DNA of 64,000 bases from Rhodocyclales bacterium. Its GTDB lineage: Bacteria > Pseudomonadota > Gammaproteobacteria > Burkholderiales > Rhodocyclaceae. A program made the position numbers and the translations under genes. Below the pieces are notes generated by a model, which had not been told where the DNA came from, did not search any database, and was given only the letters and a program-made list of their open reading frames with translations. Where the stretch lies: NCBI GenBank assembly GCA_016214145.1, contig JACRPA010000006.1, positions 62,001 to 126,000 of the forward strand. The letters are read 5' to 3'. This document shows, in pieces, positions 49,212 to 59,007 of this stretch. Each line of letters opens with the position of its first letter. Position 1 is the first letter of the stretch.

Positions 49212-50219
49212 TCAATCGTTCTTCAAATACCCGAGCAGGCGATGGGCCGCGGCCGCCGGTGTCATGCTGCCCGCCGTCACGTGGCGACTGACTTTTTCCA
49301 GAGCGTGCCTGACACCTTCGTGGTGCCTGAAACGGTTGCGCAATTCGGCGTCGATCAGGGTCCACATCCAGTCGACCGCCTGGCGTCGGCGCTTCTGCGC
49401 CAGTTCGCCGCTCTCCTGCATGACCTTGCGATGGCGCTCGATCTCGTCCCAGAAGGTCGCGATGCCCTGGCCGGTTTGCGCGGAGAGCGTCAGCACCGGC
49501 GGCCGCCAGTGCGCCGACGTGGCGCGCAGCAGGCCGAGCGCGTTCTCGAACTGGTGTTTGGCGAACTGGGCGGCCTTCGGGTCGAGGTCGGCCTTGTTGA
49601 TGGCGACGAGGTCGGCCAGTTCGACGATGCCCTTCTTGATCGCCTGCAGGTCGTCGCCGGCATTCGGCAATTGCAGCAGGGCGAAGGCGTCCACCATGCC
49701 GGCGACGGTGGTCTCGCTCTGGCCGACGCCCACCGTCTCGACGATGATGACGTCGAAGCCGGCCGTCTCGCACACCAGCATCGCCTCGCGCGTTTTTTCC
49801 GCCACGCCGCCGAGCGAACCGCCGGAAGGCGAGGGGCGGATGAAGGCATCCGGATGGGTGGACAGCTTCTCCATGCGCGTCTTGTCGCCGAGGATCGAGC
49901 CGCCGGAGAGCGTGCTGGACGGATCCACCGCCAGCACCGCGACGCGGTGGCCGCGCCCGATCAGATGCAAGCCCAATGCCTCGATGAAGGTGGACTTGCC
50001 CGCGCCCGGCGCGCCGGAAATGCCGACGCGGATCGCCTTGCCGGTGTGCGGCAGCAGCGCCGCCAGCACCTGTTCCGCCCTTGCCTGGTGGTCGCGCCGT
50101 GTCGACTCGACCAGCGTGATGGCCTTCGCCAGCGCGCGCGGCTGGCGCGAGAGCACGCCGTCGACCAGCTGCTGGTCGACGGCAGCAAGCAATTCCGAAT
50201 CGGCGACGGGTTGGTTCAT
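49212..50219 (-). CDS. meaB: Methylmalonyl-CoA mutase GTPase chaperone MeaB
   Basis: A 335-residue G3E-family GTPase that guards cobalamin loading and protects methylmalonyl-CoA mutase. Walker A is GISGAPGAGKSTFIEALG, followed by VLAVDPSSTLSGGSILGDKTRM, the Walker B strand VIIVETVGVGQSE and the specificity loop AINKADLD. The C-terminal helical segment VDWMWTLIDAELRNRF is typical. A toxin-antitoxin pair sits between this gene and mcm, which normally lie next to each other. Confidence 0.94.
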   Translation of the reverse strand: MNQPVADSELLAAVDQQLVDGVLSRQPRALAKAITLVESTRRDHQARAEQVLAALLPHTGKAIRVGISGAPGAGKSTFIEALGLHLIGRGHRVAVLAVDPSSTLSGGSILGDKTRMEKLSTHPDAFIRPSPSGGSLGGVAEKTREAMLVCETAGFDVIIVETVGVGQSETTVAGMVDAFALLQLPNAGDDLQAIKKGIVELADLVAINKADLDPKAAQFAKHQFENALGLLRATSAHWRPPVLTLSAQTGQGIATFWDEIERHRKVMQESGELAQKRRRQAVDWMWTLIDAELRNRFRHHEGVRHALEKVSRHVTAGSMTPAAAAHRLLGYLKND

Positions 50220-50240
50220 GTATCAGCGTTTGGCTCTGTC

Positions 50241-50522
50241 TTAGCTGGCAATCCCGGCAACGGCTTTTGCCAGCGCCTCTTCCGGAATGCCCTGCGCCTT
50301 CAGGTTCTCGATAAGCCGTGCGATGGGCGCGGATTCCAGCTTTTCCAAATCAGCACGCAGCCCCTGGCCGATGTAGGCGCGCATCAGCGGCTGGTAGCCG
50401 GAGAAGCCGAGCATTGGCGCGAGGCGCTTCAGGTCTTCGATGACGTCTTCCGGCATGCGCAGCGTCACCGTCGTCATGGGGCGTTCGCGCTTCAGCCGTT
50501 TCTTCAGGTCAGCCGTTTTCAT
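50241..50522 (-). CDS. CopG/BrnA-type antitoxin
   Basis: A 93-residue protein starting MKTADLKKRLKRERPMTTVTLRMPEDVIEDLKRLAPMLGFSGYQPLMRAYIGQGLRADLEKLE. The middle is a ribbon-helix-helix pattern (TTVTLRMPEDVIEDLK). It overlaps the BrnT-like toxin gene by 14 bases, as in brnTA operons where the toxin comes first. The basic N-terminus would follow BrnA, but the C-terminal half is longer than usual, so the exact subfamily is open. Frame extension upstream to 50669 is shadow. Confidence 0.8.
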   Translation of the reverse strand: MKTADLKKRLKRERPMTTVTLRMPEDVIEDLKRLAPMLGFSGYQPLMRAYIGQGLRADLEKLESAPIARLIENLKAQGIPEEALAKAVAGIAS

Positions 50523-50808
50523 ACAGGTTCCTTTCCTCTCGGGTCGCCTTGCGGGCCGAAACCAGGCGGATGCGGTCATCCTCCTGCTGGATATGGACAA
50601 CGAATAGCAGCCTCGACGCGGCGTCCATGCCGATGACGGCGTCGCGCGCTTCCTCGTTCCGATCCGCATCGACTACCCTCAGGAAGGGATCGAAGAAAGC
50701 TTGCGCCGCCTGCTCGAAGGTCACGCCCTGATGCTTGGCGGGATTCCGCCGCGCCTTGTCGCGGTTGGCGACGAAGCGGATGCCCTGAAGCTCGAACTCG
50801 ATGTCCAT
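50509..50808 (-). CDS. brnT: BrnT-family toxin
   Basis: A 99-residue RelE-like ribonuclease toxin. The family pattern is seen as ARRNPAKHQGVTFEQAAQAFFDPFLRVVDADRN, then DAVIGMDAASRLLFVVHIQQEDDRIRLVSARKATREERNLYE, with the C-terminal ISARRAT-type motif. The catalytic basic and aromatic positions near the end (SARKATREERNLY) are intact. It is the first gene of the pair, before the antitoxin. The pair is inserted between mcm and meaB. Confidence 0.87.
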   Translation of the reverse strand: MDIEFELQGIRFVANRDKARRNPAKHQGVTFEQAAQAFFDPFLRVVDADRNEEARDAVIGMDAASRLLFVVHIQQEDDRIRLVSARKATREERNLYENG

Positions 50809-50812
50809 ACTC

Positions 50813-50841
50813 AGGGTAGTTCAGTGTATTTACGTTGTCAA
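50813..50841 (-). promoter_or_regulatory. Candidate promoter of the brnT-type pair
   Basis: On the minus strand TTGACA (50841-50836) and TACCCT (50818-50813) are 17 bases apart. TACGTT occurs twice as a direct repeat across the -35 region (50831-50836 and 50842-50847). The predicted start would lie at or just within the brnT ATG at 50808, implying a leaderless message; hence low confidence. Confidence 0.4.
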
Positions 50842-50852
50842 TACGTTACCGT

Positions 50853-53009
<2,157 letters not shown>

Positions 53010-53040
53010 GGCAAGACCTTTCGTGCGGGCTATTCGCATT

Positions 53041-53098
53041 GTAGGTCGGCCTTCAGGCCGACACCGGTGCCGTATCGTCGGCCAGAAGGCCGACCTAC
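53041..53098. repeat. REP-type inverted pair (GTAGGTCGG family), copy 3
   Basis: The unit at 53041-53062 begins GTAGGTCGGCCTTCAGGCC, and its inverse at 53077-53098 ends AAGGCCGACCTAC. It is a variant of the copies at 21635 and 49153, with GGCC replacing GGGC/GCCC in the stem. It sits upstream of mcm and before the gntR promoter, within the divergent gap. Confidence 0.85.
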
Positions 53099-53111
53099 AG
53101 GGCATTCAAGC

Positions 53112-53153
53112 TTGACATCCACAGGATTGCATAATACTGTATCCATAATTATG
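53112..53153 (+). promoter_or_regulatory. Promoter and possible operator of the gntR-mat operon
   Basis: TTGACA (53112-53117) is followed after 17 bases by TACTGT (53135-53140). The perfect palindrome CATAATTATG (53144-53153) lies just after the -10, where an autoregulating GntR-family protein could bind. The divergent mcm gene starts about 100 bases away, so the same site could affect both. Confidence 0.5.
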
Positions 53154-53194
53154 AATGCAATAGATGCAAAGACAATCGCCAGGACGACAGTTCG

Positions 53195-53863
53195 ATGAAT
53201 CCAGGCAGTATTGCCCAGCCCGCCCTCTACCTGGAGGTCGCCGAGCGGCTGCGCCAGCGCATCTTCTCGCATGAACTGGCGTCGGGCGCCTGGGTCGACG
53301 AACAGACGCTGGCCGAGCAGTACGGCATCAGCCGCACGCCCTTGCGCGAGGCCCTCAAGGTGCTGGCCTCGGAAGGGCTGGTGACCCTGAAGCCGCGCCG
53401 CGGCTGCTATGTCACGGAACTCGCCGAGCGCGACCTCGACGACATCTTTCCCCTCATGGCTCTGCTCGAAGGGCGCTGCGCCTTCGAGGCGACGCAGAAG
53501 GCCACGCCCGCCGACCTGAAGCGCCTGGAAGCGCTGCACGAGAAGCTGGAACGCCAGGCGGCGAAAGGCGACATCAACGGCTTCTTCGAGGTCAACCACG
53601 ATTTCCACCAGGCGCTGCAGGAACTCTCCGGCAATCGCTGGCTTAAGCAGGTCATCGACGACCTGCGCAAGGTATTGAAACTCACCCGCCGCGATTCGCT
53701 GCGACTGGAAGGACGCCTGAAACAGTCGCTGGAGGAGCACCGCCACATCCTCGCCGCCATCCGCGAACGCGACGCCGCCAGCGCGGAAGCGCTGATGCAT
53801 GCCCACCTGCTCTCCGGGCGTGCAGCGCTGGCGAAGATGCATGCGGCAAAATCCCATGCCTGA
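53195..53863 (+). CDS. GntR-family (FCD) transcriptional regulator
   Basis: A 222-residue regulator. The N-terminal winged helix reads YLEVAERLRQRIFSHELASGAWVDEQTLAEQYGISRTPLREALKVLASEGLVTLKPRRGCYV. The C-terminal all-helical FCD ligand domain has the metal-site histidines in NHDFHQAL and EEHRHIL, plus AEALMHAHL. Its operon neighbours (MatA-type, TRAP and MatB-type genes) suggest it responds to malonate or malonyl-CoA like MatR, though the ligand is inferred. It overlaps the crotonase gene by 8 bases. The upstream palindrome is a candidate operator. Confidence 0.88.
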   Translation: MNPGSIAQPALYLEVAERLRQRIFSHELASGAWVDEQTLAEQYGISRTPLREALKVLASEGLVTLKPRRGCYVTELAERDLDDIFPLMALLEGRCAFEATQKATPADLKRLEALHEKLERQAAKGDINGFFEVNHDFHQALQELSGNRWLKQVIDDLRKVLKLTRRDSLRLEGRLKQSLEEHRHILAAIRERDAASAEALMHAHLLSGRAALAKMHAAKSHA

Positions 53864-54641
53864 TGAAATCCTGGTATCGCGCGACGGCGTCATCGCCACC
53901 GTCACGCTGAACAACCCGGCCAAGCTCAACGCCGTCAACGCCTCGATGTGGCGGCGCCTGCGCGTGGTGATGGACGAGTTGTCCGCCGACGAGGGCCTGC
54001 GCTGCGTCGTGCTGCGCGGCGCCGGCGAAAAGGCCTTTGCCGCCGGCGGCGACATCGAGGAATTCCTGACGCTGCGCGACACCCTGGAGCGGGCGCTGGT
54101 CTACCACGAGGAGTGGGTAGCCCAGGCGCTAAATGCCGTGCGCGATTGCCTGCACCCGACCGTCGCCCTGATCCACGGCGCCTGCATCGGCGGCGGGCTG
54201 GAGATCGCCGGCCAGTGCGACCTGCGCATCTGCGGCCGCTCCGCCCGCTTCGGCGCGCCGATCAACAAGCTCGGCTTCTCGATGGCGCCGGGAGAGTTGT
54301 CCGGCCTGCTGGCGCTGGCCGGCCCGGCTGCGGCGCTGGAGATGCTGCTGGAAGGCCGCATCCTCGGCGCCGACGAAGCCTATGAAAAGGGTCTCGTCAC
54401 CCGCGTCGTCGCCGACGACGAGGCGGCGGAGGAAGCCTATGCCACGGCCCGCCGCATCGCCGCCGGCGCGCCGCTGGTGGCGCGGGCGCACAAGAAACTG
54501 GTGCGGCGCCTCACCGCCGTACCGCGGGGACTGACTTTGGACGAGCTGAAGGCCGGCTTCGCCTTCCTCGATTCCGAGGACTACCGCGAGGGGCTCTCCG
54601 CCTTCTTGGAAAAGCGCAACCCCCTGTTCCGGGGCAGGTAG
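53856..54641 (+). CDS. Crotonase-family protein lacking one hydratase glutamate
   Basis: A 261-residue crotonase-fold protein. The oxyanion-hole segments are AAGGDIEEF and HGACIGGGLEIAGQCDLRI. The first catalytic Glu (GGGLEIA) is kept, but the position of the second hydratase Glu reads GAPINKLGFS instead of PE, as in decarboxylating crotonases such as YgfG (methylmalonyl-CoA decarboxylase, STFSMTPVNLG). A similar C-terminal SEDYREGLSAFLEKR is also seen. A decarboxylase or other acyl-CoA role thus fits better than enoyl-CoA hydration. The ATG lies inside the end of gntR. Confidence 0.82.
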   Translation: MPDEILVSRDGVIATVTLNNPAKLNAVNASMWRRLRVVMDELSADEGLRCVVLRGAGEKAFAAGGDIEEFLTLRDTLERALVYHEEWVAQALNAVRDCLHPTVALIHGACIGGGLEIAGQCDLRICGRSARFGAPINKLGFSMAPGELSGLLALAGPAAALEMLLEGRILGADEAYEKGLVTRVVADDEAAEEAYATARRIAAGAPLVARAHKKLVRRLTAVPRGLTLDELKAGFAFLDSEDYREGLSAFLEKRNPLFRGR

Positions 54642-54671
54642 AATCGATCCTTTGCGTGGCGGGGCGGCAAG

Positions 54672-55976
54672 ATGGCGGAAGGCATCCTTGATCGCATGAA
54701 GAGCCTGGTCGGCGGCAAGCGCGAGCGCGCGCCGCTGAAGGGAAAGGAACTTGCGCAACTGCGCCAGCAGTTGCGCGAGTGCGCCGCCGGCACCGGCGGC
54801 GAGGTCTCGGCGCGCAACCGCGCGGCGAAGCTGGGCGAGACTTACCTCGGCCTGGACGATGCCGGGCGGCACGAGTTCCTGCGCCGCATCGCCCTCGATT
54901 TCGGCCCCGAGCCGGAGAAGGTCGAGGCCGCCCACCGCGCCTACCAGGCGGCGGCCGGCACGCCCGGCCAGTGGGACGCCGAGGCCGATCTGCGCGCCGC
55001 GCTGCGCTCCTCGCGCATCCGGATACTCACCCAGTTCAACGCCTTGCCGCAGGGCGTCAAGTTCCTCGTCGACCTGCGCAGCGACCTGCTGCGCTTCCTC
55101 GACAAGGACGAGGAGCTGGCCGTGCTCGACCGCGAGCTGGAGTCGCGCCTGACGGCCTGGTTCGACGTCGGCTTCCTCGAACTGCAGCGCATCACCTGGC
55201 ATTCGCCCGCCTCGCTGCTGGAAAAGCTCATCCAGTACGAGGCGGTGCACGAGATCCGCTCCTGGAACGACCTGCGCAACCGGCTCGACTCCGACCGCCG
55301 CCTCTACGCCTTCTTCCACCCGCGCATGCCGCAGGAGCCGCTGATCTTCGTCGAGGTGGCGCTGACGAGGGAACTCTCTTCCAACATCCAGGAACTGCTC
55401 GACGAACATGCGCCGGTGTTCGATCCGGCGCGCGCCGACACGGCGATCTTCTACTCGATCTCGAACACCCAGCCGGGCCTGCGCGGCGTCAGCTTCGGCA
55501 ACTTCCTGTTGAAGCGCGTCATCGACGACCTGAAGCGCGACTTCCCGCAATTGAAGACCTTCGCCACGCTTTCGCCGCTGCCGCAGTTCGCCGCCTGGCT
55601 GAAGCGCACGCCGGAGGCGCAGGAGGGTCTCGGCCTGACGCTCGCGCAATTGCAGTCGGGCGAGTGGGCGCAGGACAAGGCGCAGGCCCGCCGCCTGCGC
55701 GATGCGCTGGAGCGCCTCGGCGCCCGCTACCTCTACGCCGTCCGCCAGAACGGCCGCCCCTACGATCCGGTGGCGCGCTTCCACCTCGGCAACGGCGCGC
55801 GCATCGAGCGGCTCAATTTCCTGGCGGACGCCTCGGCCAAGGGCTTCAAGCAGTCCTGCGGCCTGATGGTGAATTACTTGTACGATCCGGAAGAGATCGA
55901 GCAGAACGTCGAAGCGTATGTCGGCGAGGACCGCATCGCGGCCTCGGCGGCGGTGCGCCGGCTGGCAAGAACTTGA
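54672..55976 (+). CDS. matA: Malonyl-CoA decarboxylase
   Basis: Converts malonyl-CoA to acetyl-CoA and CO2. The 434-residue protein has an N-terminal helical domain and a C-terminal GNAT-like catalytic domain. The conserved block AIFYSISNTQPGLRGVSFGNFLLKRV includes the catalytic serine region, and VARFHLGNGARIERLNFLADAS the catalytic His371. WHSPASLLEKLIQYEAVHEIRSW is also family-specific. It is preceded by the crotonase and followed by a TRAP transporter, the expected set for malonate use. Confidence 0.93.
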   Translation: MAEGILDRMKSLVGGKRERAPLKGKELAQLRQQLRECAAGTGGEVSARNRAAKLGETYLGLDDAGRHEFLRRIALDFGPEPEKVEAAHRAYQAAAGTPGQWDAEADLRAALRSSRIRILTQFNALPQGVKFLVDLRSDLLRFLDKDEELAVLDRELESRLTAWFDVGFLELQRITWHSPASLLEKLIQYEAVHEIRSWNDLRNRLDSDRRLYAFFHPRMPQEPLIFVEVALTRELSSNIQELLDEHAPVFDPARADTAIFYSISNTQPGLRGVSFGNFLLKRVIDDLKRDFPQLKTFATLSPLPQFAAWLKRTPEAQEGLGLTLAQLQSGEWAQDKAQARRLRDALERLGARYLYAVRQNGRPYDPVARFHLGNGARIERLNFLADASAKGFKQSCGLMVNYLYDPEEIEQNVEAYVGEDRIAASAAVRRLART

Positions 55977-56004
55977 CACAACCACAACGAACGGAGGAGA
56001 CGAC

Positions 56005-57027
56005 ATGAACGCACGACGCACCATCCTGGCCGCTGCCCTGGCCACTGCCTGCCTGGCCCTGCTCGGGTCCCCGGCTTTTGCACAGGCGCCGAAGATCCTG
56101 AAAATCTCGCACCAGTTCCCCGGCGGCACCATCGACGAGGGCGATTTCCGCGACCGCATGGTGCGCAAATTCGCCGCCGAGGTGGAGAAGCGCACGAACG
56201 GCCAGCTCAAGTTCGAGATCTATCCGGCCGGCTCGCTGGTCAAGCCGGTGGAGCAATGGGGCGCCATGGCCAACGGCTCGCTCGACCTGTCCCTCTATCC
56301 CCTGGCCTATGCCGGCGGGCGCGTGGCGGAACTCAACATCGGCCTGATGCCGGCGCTGGTGACGAGCTACGAGCAGGGCCTGCGCTGGAAGGACGCGCCG
56401 ATCGGCAAGGAGCTCACGCGCATCGTCGAAGAGAAGGGCGTCAAGATCATCACCTGGGTGTGGCAGGCCGGCGGCATCGCTTCGCGCGGCAAGCCCATCA
56501 TCGCTCCGGACGACGTCAAGGGCCTGAAGTTCCGCGGCGGCAGCAAGGAGATGGACATGATGCTCAAGGCCGCCGGCGCCTCGCCGACGAACGTGCCCTC
56601 CAGCGAGATCTACAGCGCCATGCAGTCGGGCGTGCTCGACGCGGCGCTGACCTCCAGCACCTCGCTCATCTCCTTCCGCCTGCACGAGCACGCCAAGCAT
56701 GTCACCACGTCGCGCGACAAGACCTTCTGGTTCATGTTCGAGCCGATCATGATGTCCAAGGCCAGCTTCGACAAACTGACGCCCGAGCAGCAGAAGATCG
56801 TGCTGGAGGTGGGCGCCAGCCTGGAGAAATTCGGCATGGAGGCCGCCCGCGTCGACGACCAGAAACTGGCCACCGTCTACACCCAGGCGGGCGACGGCGT
56901 GCATGACATGAACGAGGCGGCCTTCGCCAAGTGGCGCGACATCGCCAAGGCCTCGGCGTGGAAGGATTTCGAGGAGAAGGTGCCGAACGGCAAGAAGCTG
57001 CTCGAGATGGCCGTATCTGTGAAGTGA
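56005..57027 (+). CDS. dctP: TRAP transporter substrate-binding protein DctP
   Basis: A 340-residue periplasmic binding protein. The signal is MNARRTILAAALATACLALLGSPAFA with cleavage after AFA. The mature DctP domain has KISHQFPGGTIDEGDFRDRMVRKFAAEVEKRTNGQLKFEIYPAGSL, WVWQAGGIASRGKPI, KGLKFRGGSKEMDMMLKAAGASPTNVPSSEIYSAMQSGVLDA and the conserved carboxylate-binding Arg in that GLKFR stretch. Genes around it indicate malonate or another dicarboxylate as substrate. GGAGGA precedes the ATG by six bases. Confidence 0.93.
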   Translation: MNARRTILAAALATACLALLGSPAFAQAPKILKISHQFPGGTIDEGDFRDRMVRKFAAEVEKRTNGQLKFEIYPAGSLVKPVEQWGAMANGSLDLSLYPLAYAGGRVAELNIGLMPALVTSYEQGLRWKDAPIGKELTRIVEEKGVKIITWVWQAGGIASRGKPIIAPDDVKGLKFRGGSKEMDMMLKAAGASPTNVPSSEIYSAMQSGVLDAALTSSTSLISFRLHEHAKHVTTSRDKTFWFMFEPIMMSKASFDKLTPEQQKIVLEVGASLEKFGMEAARVDDQKLATVYTQAGDGVHDMNEAAFAKWRDIAKASAWKDFEEKVPNGKKLLEMAVSVK

Positions 57028-57035
57028 GCGGCGCT

Positions 57036-57560
57036 ATGGCGGCAATCTGGCGGGCGTTCGCGCGGGCGCTTGCCGCGCTCAACTTGTGGATGGGCTACGC
57101 CGCAGGCGTGCTGGTGGCCGTCTCCGCCCTGCTGCTGACCTGGGAAGTGCTGATGCGCTACTTCCTCGGCTCCCCGAGCGACTGGGCGCTGGAGCTGTGC
57201 ATCCTCATGCTCATCGCCTCGACCTTCCTGGCGGCGGCCTATACGCTGGCGGCCAAGGGACACGTCAATATCGACATCGTCGATGCGGCATTTTCCGCCG
57301 GCGCGAATCGCTGGCGGCTGCTGCTCGCCGATGCGGGGGCGGCGGGTCTGTGCGGCTTCGTCGCCGCCAACGCCTGGCGGCTCACCGCCGTGGCCTGGAG
57401 TGAAGGCTGGGTGAGCAATTCCACCTGGGGGCCGAAGCTGTGGATCCCCTTCGGCTTCATTGCCCTGGGCATGAGCCTGCTGACCCTGCAATATCTGGTG
57501 CAGATCGTCGATGCGCGGCTGGCGCCGATCCTGGCGGGAGGTCGCAATGGGCGTGCTTGA
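57036..57560 (+). CDS. dctQ: TRAP transporter small permease DctQ
   Basis: A 174-residue membrane protein with four segments, the first MGYAAGVLVAVSALLLTWEVLMRYFLG. Family features are RYFLGSPSDWALELCILMLIASTFLAAAYTLAAKGHVNIDIVD and LWIPFGFIALGMSLLTLQYLVQI. It starts 9 bases after dctP and overlaps dctM by 14. It connects DctP delivery to the large permease DctM. Confidence 0.9.
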   Translation: MAAIWRAFARALAALNLWMGYAAGVLVAVSALLLTWEVLMRYFLGSPSDWALELCILMLIASTFLAAAYTLAAKGHVNIDIVDAAFSAGANRWRLLLADAGAAGLCGFVAANAWRLTAVAWSEGWVSNSTWGPKLWIPFGFIALGMSLLTLQYLVQIVDARLAPILAGGRNGRA

Positions 57561-58875
57561 AATCGGTTTCCTTTACATGGGCGCGGCGCTGCTGCTGCTC
57601 TTCTCCGGCATGCCCATCGCCTTCGCCCTCGGCGGCGTGGCGCTGGCCTTCATGTTCGCCTTCATGCCGGCCAACAACCTGGAGAACATCACCGAGACGC
57701 TCTACAGCGAGCTGAACAACTTCACCCTGCTGACTATTCCGCTCTTCATCCTGATGGGCGCGGCCATCGGCAAGACGCGGGCGGCGGCCGACCTCTACGA
57801 GGCGGCCCACCGCTGGCTCTACAAGGTGCCCGGCAGCCTCGGCGTGGCCAACATTTTCGGCTGTTCGGTGTTCGCCGCCATGTGCGGCTCCAGCCCGGCC
57901 ACCTGCGCCGCCATGGGCGGCATGGGCATCCCGGAAATGAGAAAGCGCGGCTACTCGGAGGAACTCGCCAGCGGGCTGATCGCCGCCGGCGGCACGCTGG
58001 GCATCCTCATCCCGCCTTCGCTGACGCTGATCATCTACGGCATCATCACCGAGCAGTCGATCGGCAAGCTGTTCATCGCCGGCGTCATCCCCGGCATCCT
58101 GCTCGCCGTGATCTTCGCCCTCTGGGTGATGCTCGCCGCCTCGCGCGAGAAGGCGGCGGCGCGCGAAGGCCGCGCGGCGAGCGAACTGCTGAAGGCCGAG
58201 TTCTTCAGCTGGAAGGAACGTCTGCAGACGCTGCCGCGCCTGCTGCCCTTCGTGGTGCTGATCGCGGTGGTGATGGTCGCCCTCTACGACGGCTGGGGCA
58301 CGCCCTCGGAGGTGGCGGGCGTGGGCGCGGCCGGCGCCCTCGTCCTGGTGGTGGGCATCTACGGCGTCTGGCGCTGGCGCGACATGAAGGAGATCCTGCT
58401 CGGCACGGCGCGCGAGTCCTGCATGATCATGATGATCATCGCCATGGCCTTCCTGTTCACCTACGTCATGAGCTACCTGCACATCACGCAGAGCATGGCG
58501 CAGTGGCTGGTCGGGCTGGGCCTGTCGAAGTGGGCCTACCTGTTCTGGGTGAACATCCTGCTGCTGGTGCTCGGCTGCTTCCTGCCGCCGGTGGCCATCA
58601 TCCTGATGGTGACGCCGGTCATCATGCCCGGGATACTCGCGGCCGGCTTCGATCCCATCTGGTTCGGCATCATCCTCACCATCAACATGGAGATGGGCCT
58701 CATCACGCCGCCGGTGGGCCTCAACCTCTTCGTCATCAACGGCATCGCGCCCGACATCACCTTCCGTCAGATCATGCGCGGCGTGATGCCCTTCATCGTC
58801 ATCATGGGGCTCTACATCGTGCTGCTGGCGCTCTTCCCGGAGATCGTCATGTGGCTGCCCCAACAAGCGAAGTAG
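57547..58875 (+). CDS. dctM: TRAP transporter large permease DctM
   Basis: A 442-residue sodium-coupled permease with about twelve segments. Family signatures are LLLLFSGMPIAFALGGVALAFMF, NIFGCSVFAAMCGSSPATCAAMGGMGIPEMRKRGYS, GTLGILIPPSLTLIIYGI and MGLITPPVGLNLFVINGIAP. It begins MGVLEIGFLYMG, 14 bases inside dctQ. It is followed by a palindromic gap and the CoA ligase gene. It would carry out symport of the dicarboxylate delivered by DctP. Confidence 0.95.
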   Translation: MGVLEIGFLYMGAALLLLFSGMPIAFALGGVALAFMFAFMPANNLENITETLYSELNNFTLLTIPLFILMGAAIGKTRAAADLYEAAHRWLYKVPGSLGVANIFGCSVFAAMCGSSPATCAAMGGMGIPEMRKRGYSEELASGLIAAGGTLGILIPPSLTLIIYGIITEQSIGKLFIAGVIPGILLAVIFALWVMLAASREKAAAREGRAASELLKAEFFSWKERLQTLPRLLPFVVLIAVVMVALYDGWGTPSEVAGVGAAGALVLVVGIYGVWRWRDMKEILLGTARESCMIMMIIAMAFLFTYVMSYLHITQSMAQWLVGLGLSKWAYLFWVNILLLVLGCFLPPVAIILMVTPVIMPGILAAGFDPIWFGIILTINMEMGLITPPVGLNLFVINGIAPDITFRQIMRGVMPFIVIMGLYIVLLALFPEIVMWLPQQAK

Positions 58876-58899
58876 AAATACACATGGGGAAAGCAGGTC

Positions 58900-58990
58900 A
58901 CCACGGCGTGCACGGCGATCACGGCGAAACAACGGCAAATAGGATGGGTTTTTTGTTGTATTTGCGCCGTGTCGCCGTGCACGCCGTGGT
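58900..58990. repeat. Palindrome of tandem CACGGCG units (dctM-matB gap)
   Basis: The left arm, from 58900, reads ACCACGGCGTGCACGGCG followed by ATCACGGCG and more; the right arm is the inverse, ending CGTGCACGCCGTGGT at 58990. The arms pair over roughly 30 bases around the loop AGGATGGGTTTTTTGTTG. It fills most of the 132-base gap ahead of the ligase start at 59008. Confidence 0.88.
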
Positions 58991-59007
58991 TCAAATGGTT
59001 TTTTCTG

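Noticed and set aside
54672-55976. Possible second gene on the plus strand in a different frame over the malonyl-CoA decarboxylase.
   Set aside because: The alternative 409-codon frame is Arg/Pro-rich shadow; the decarboxylase motifs are all in the other frame.
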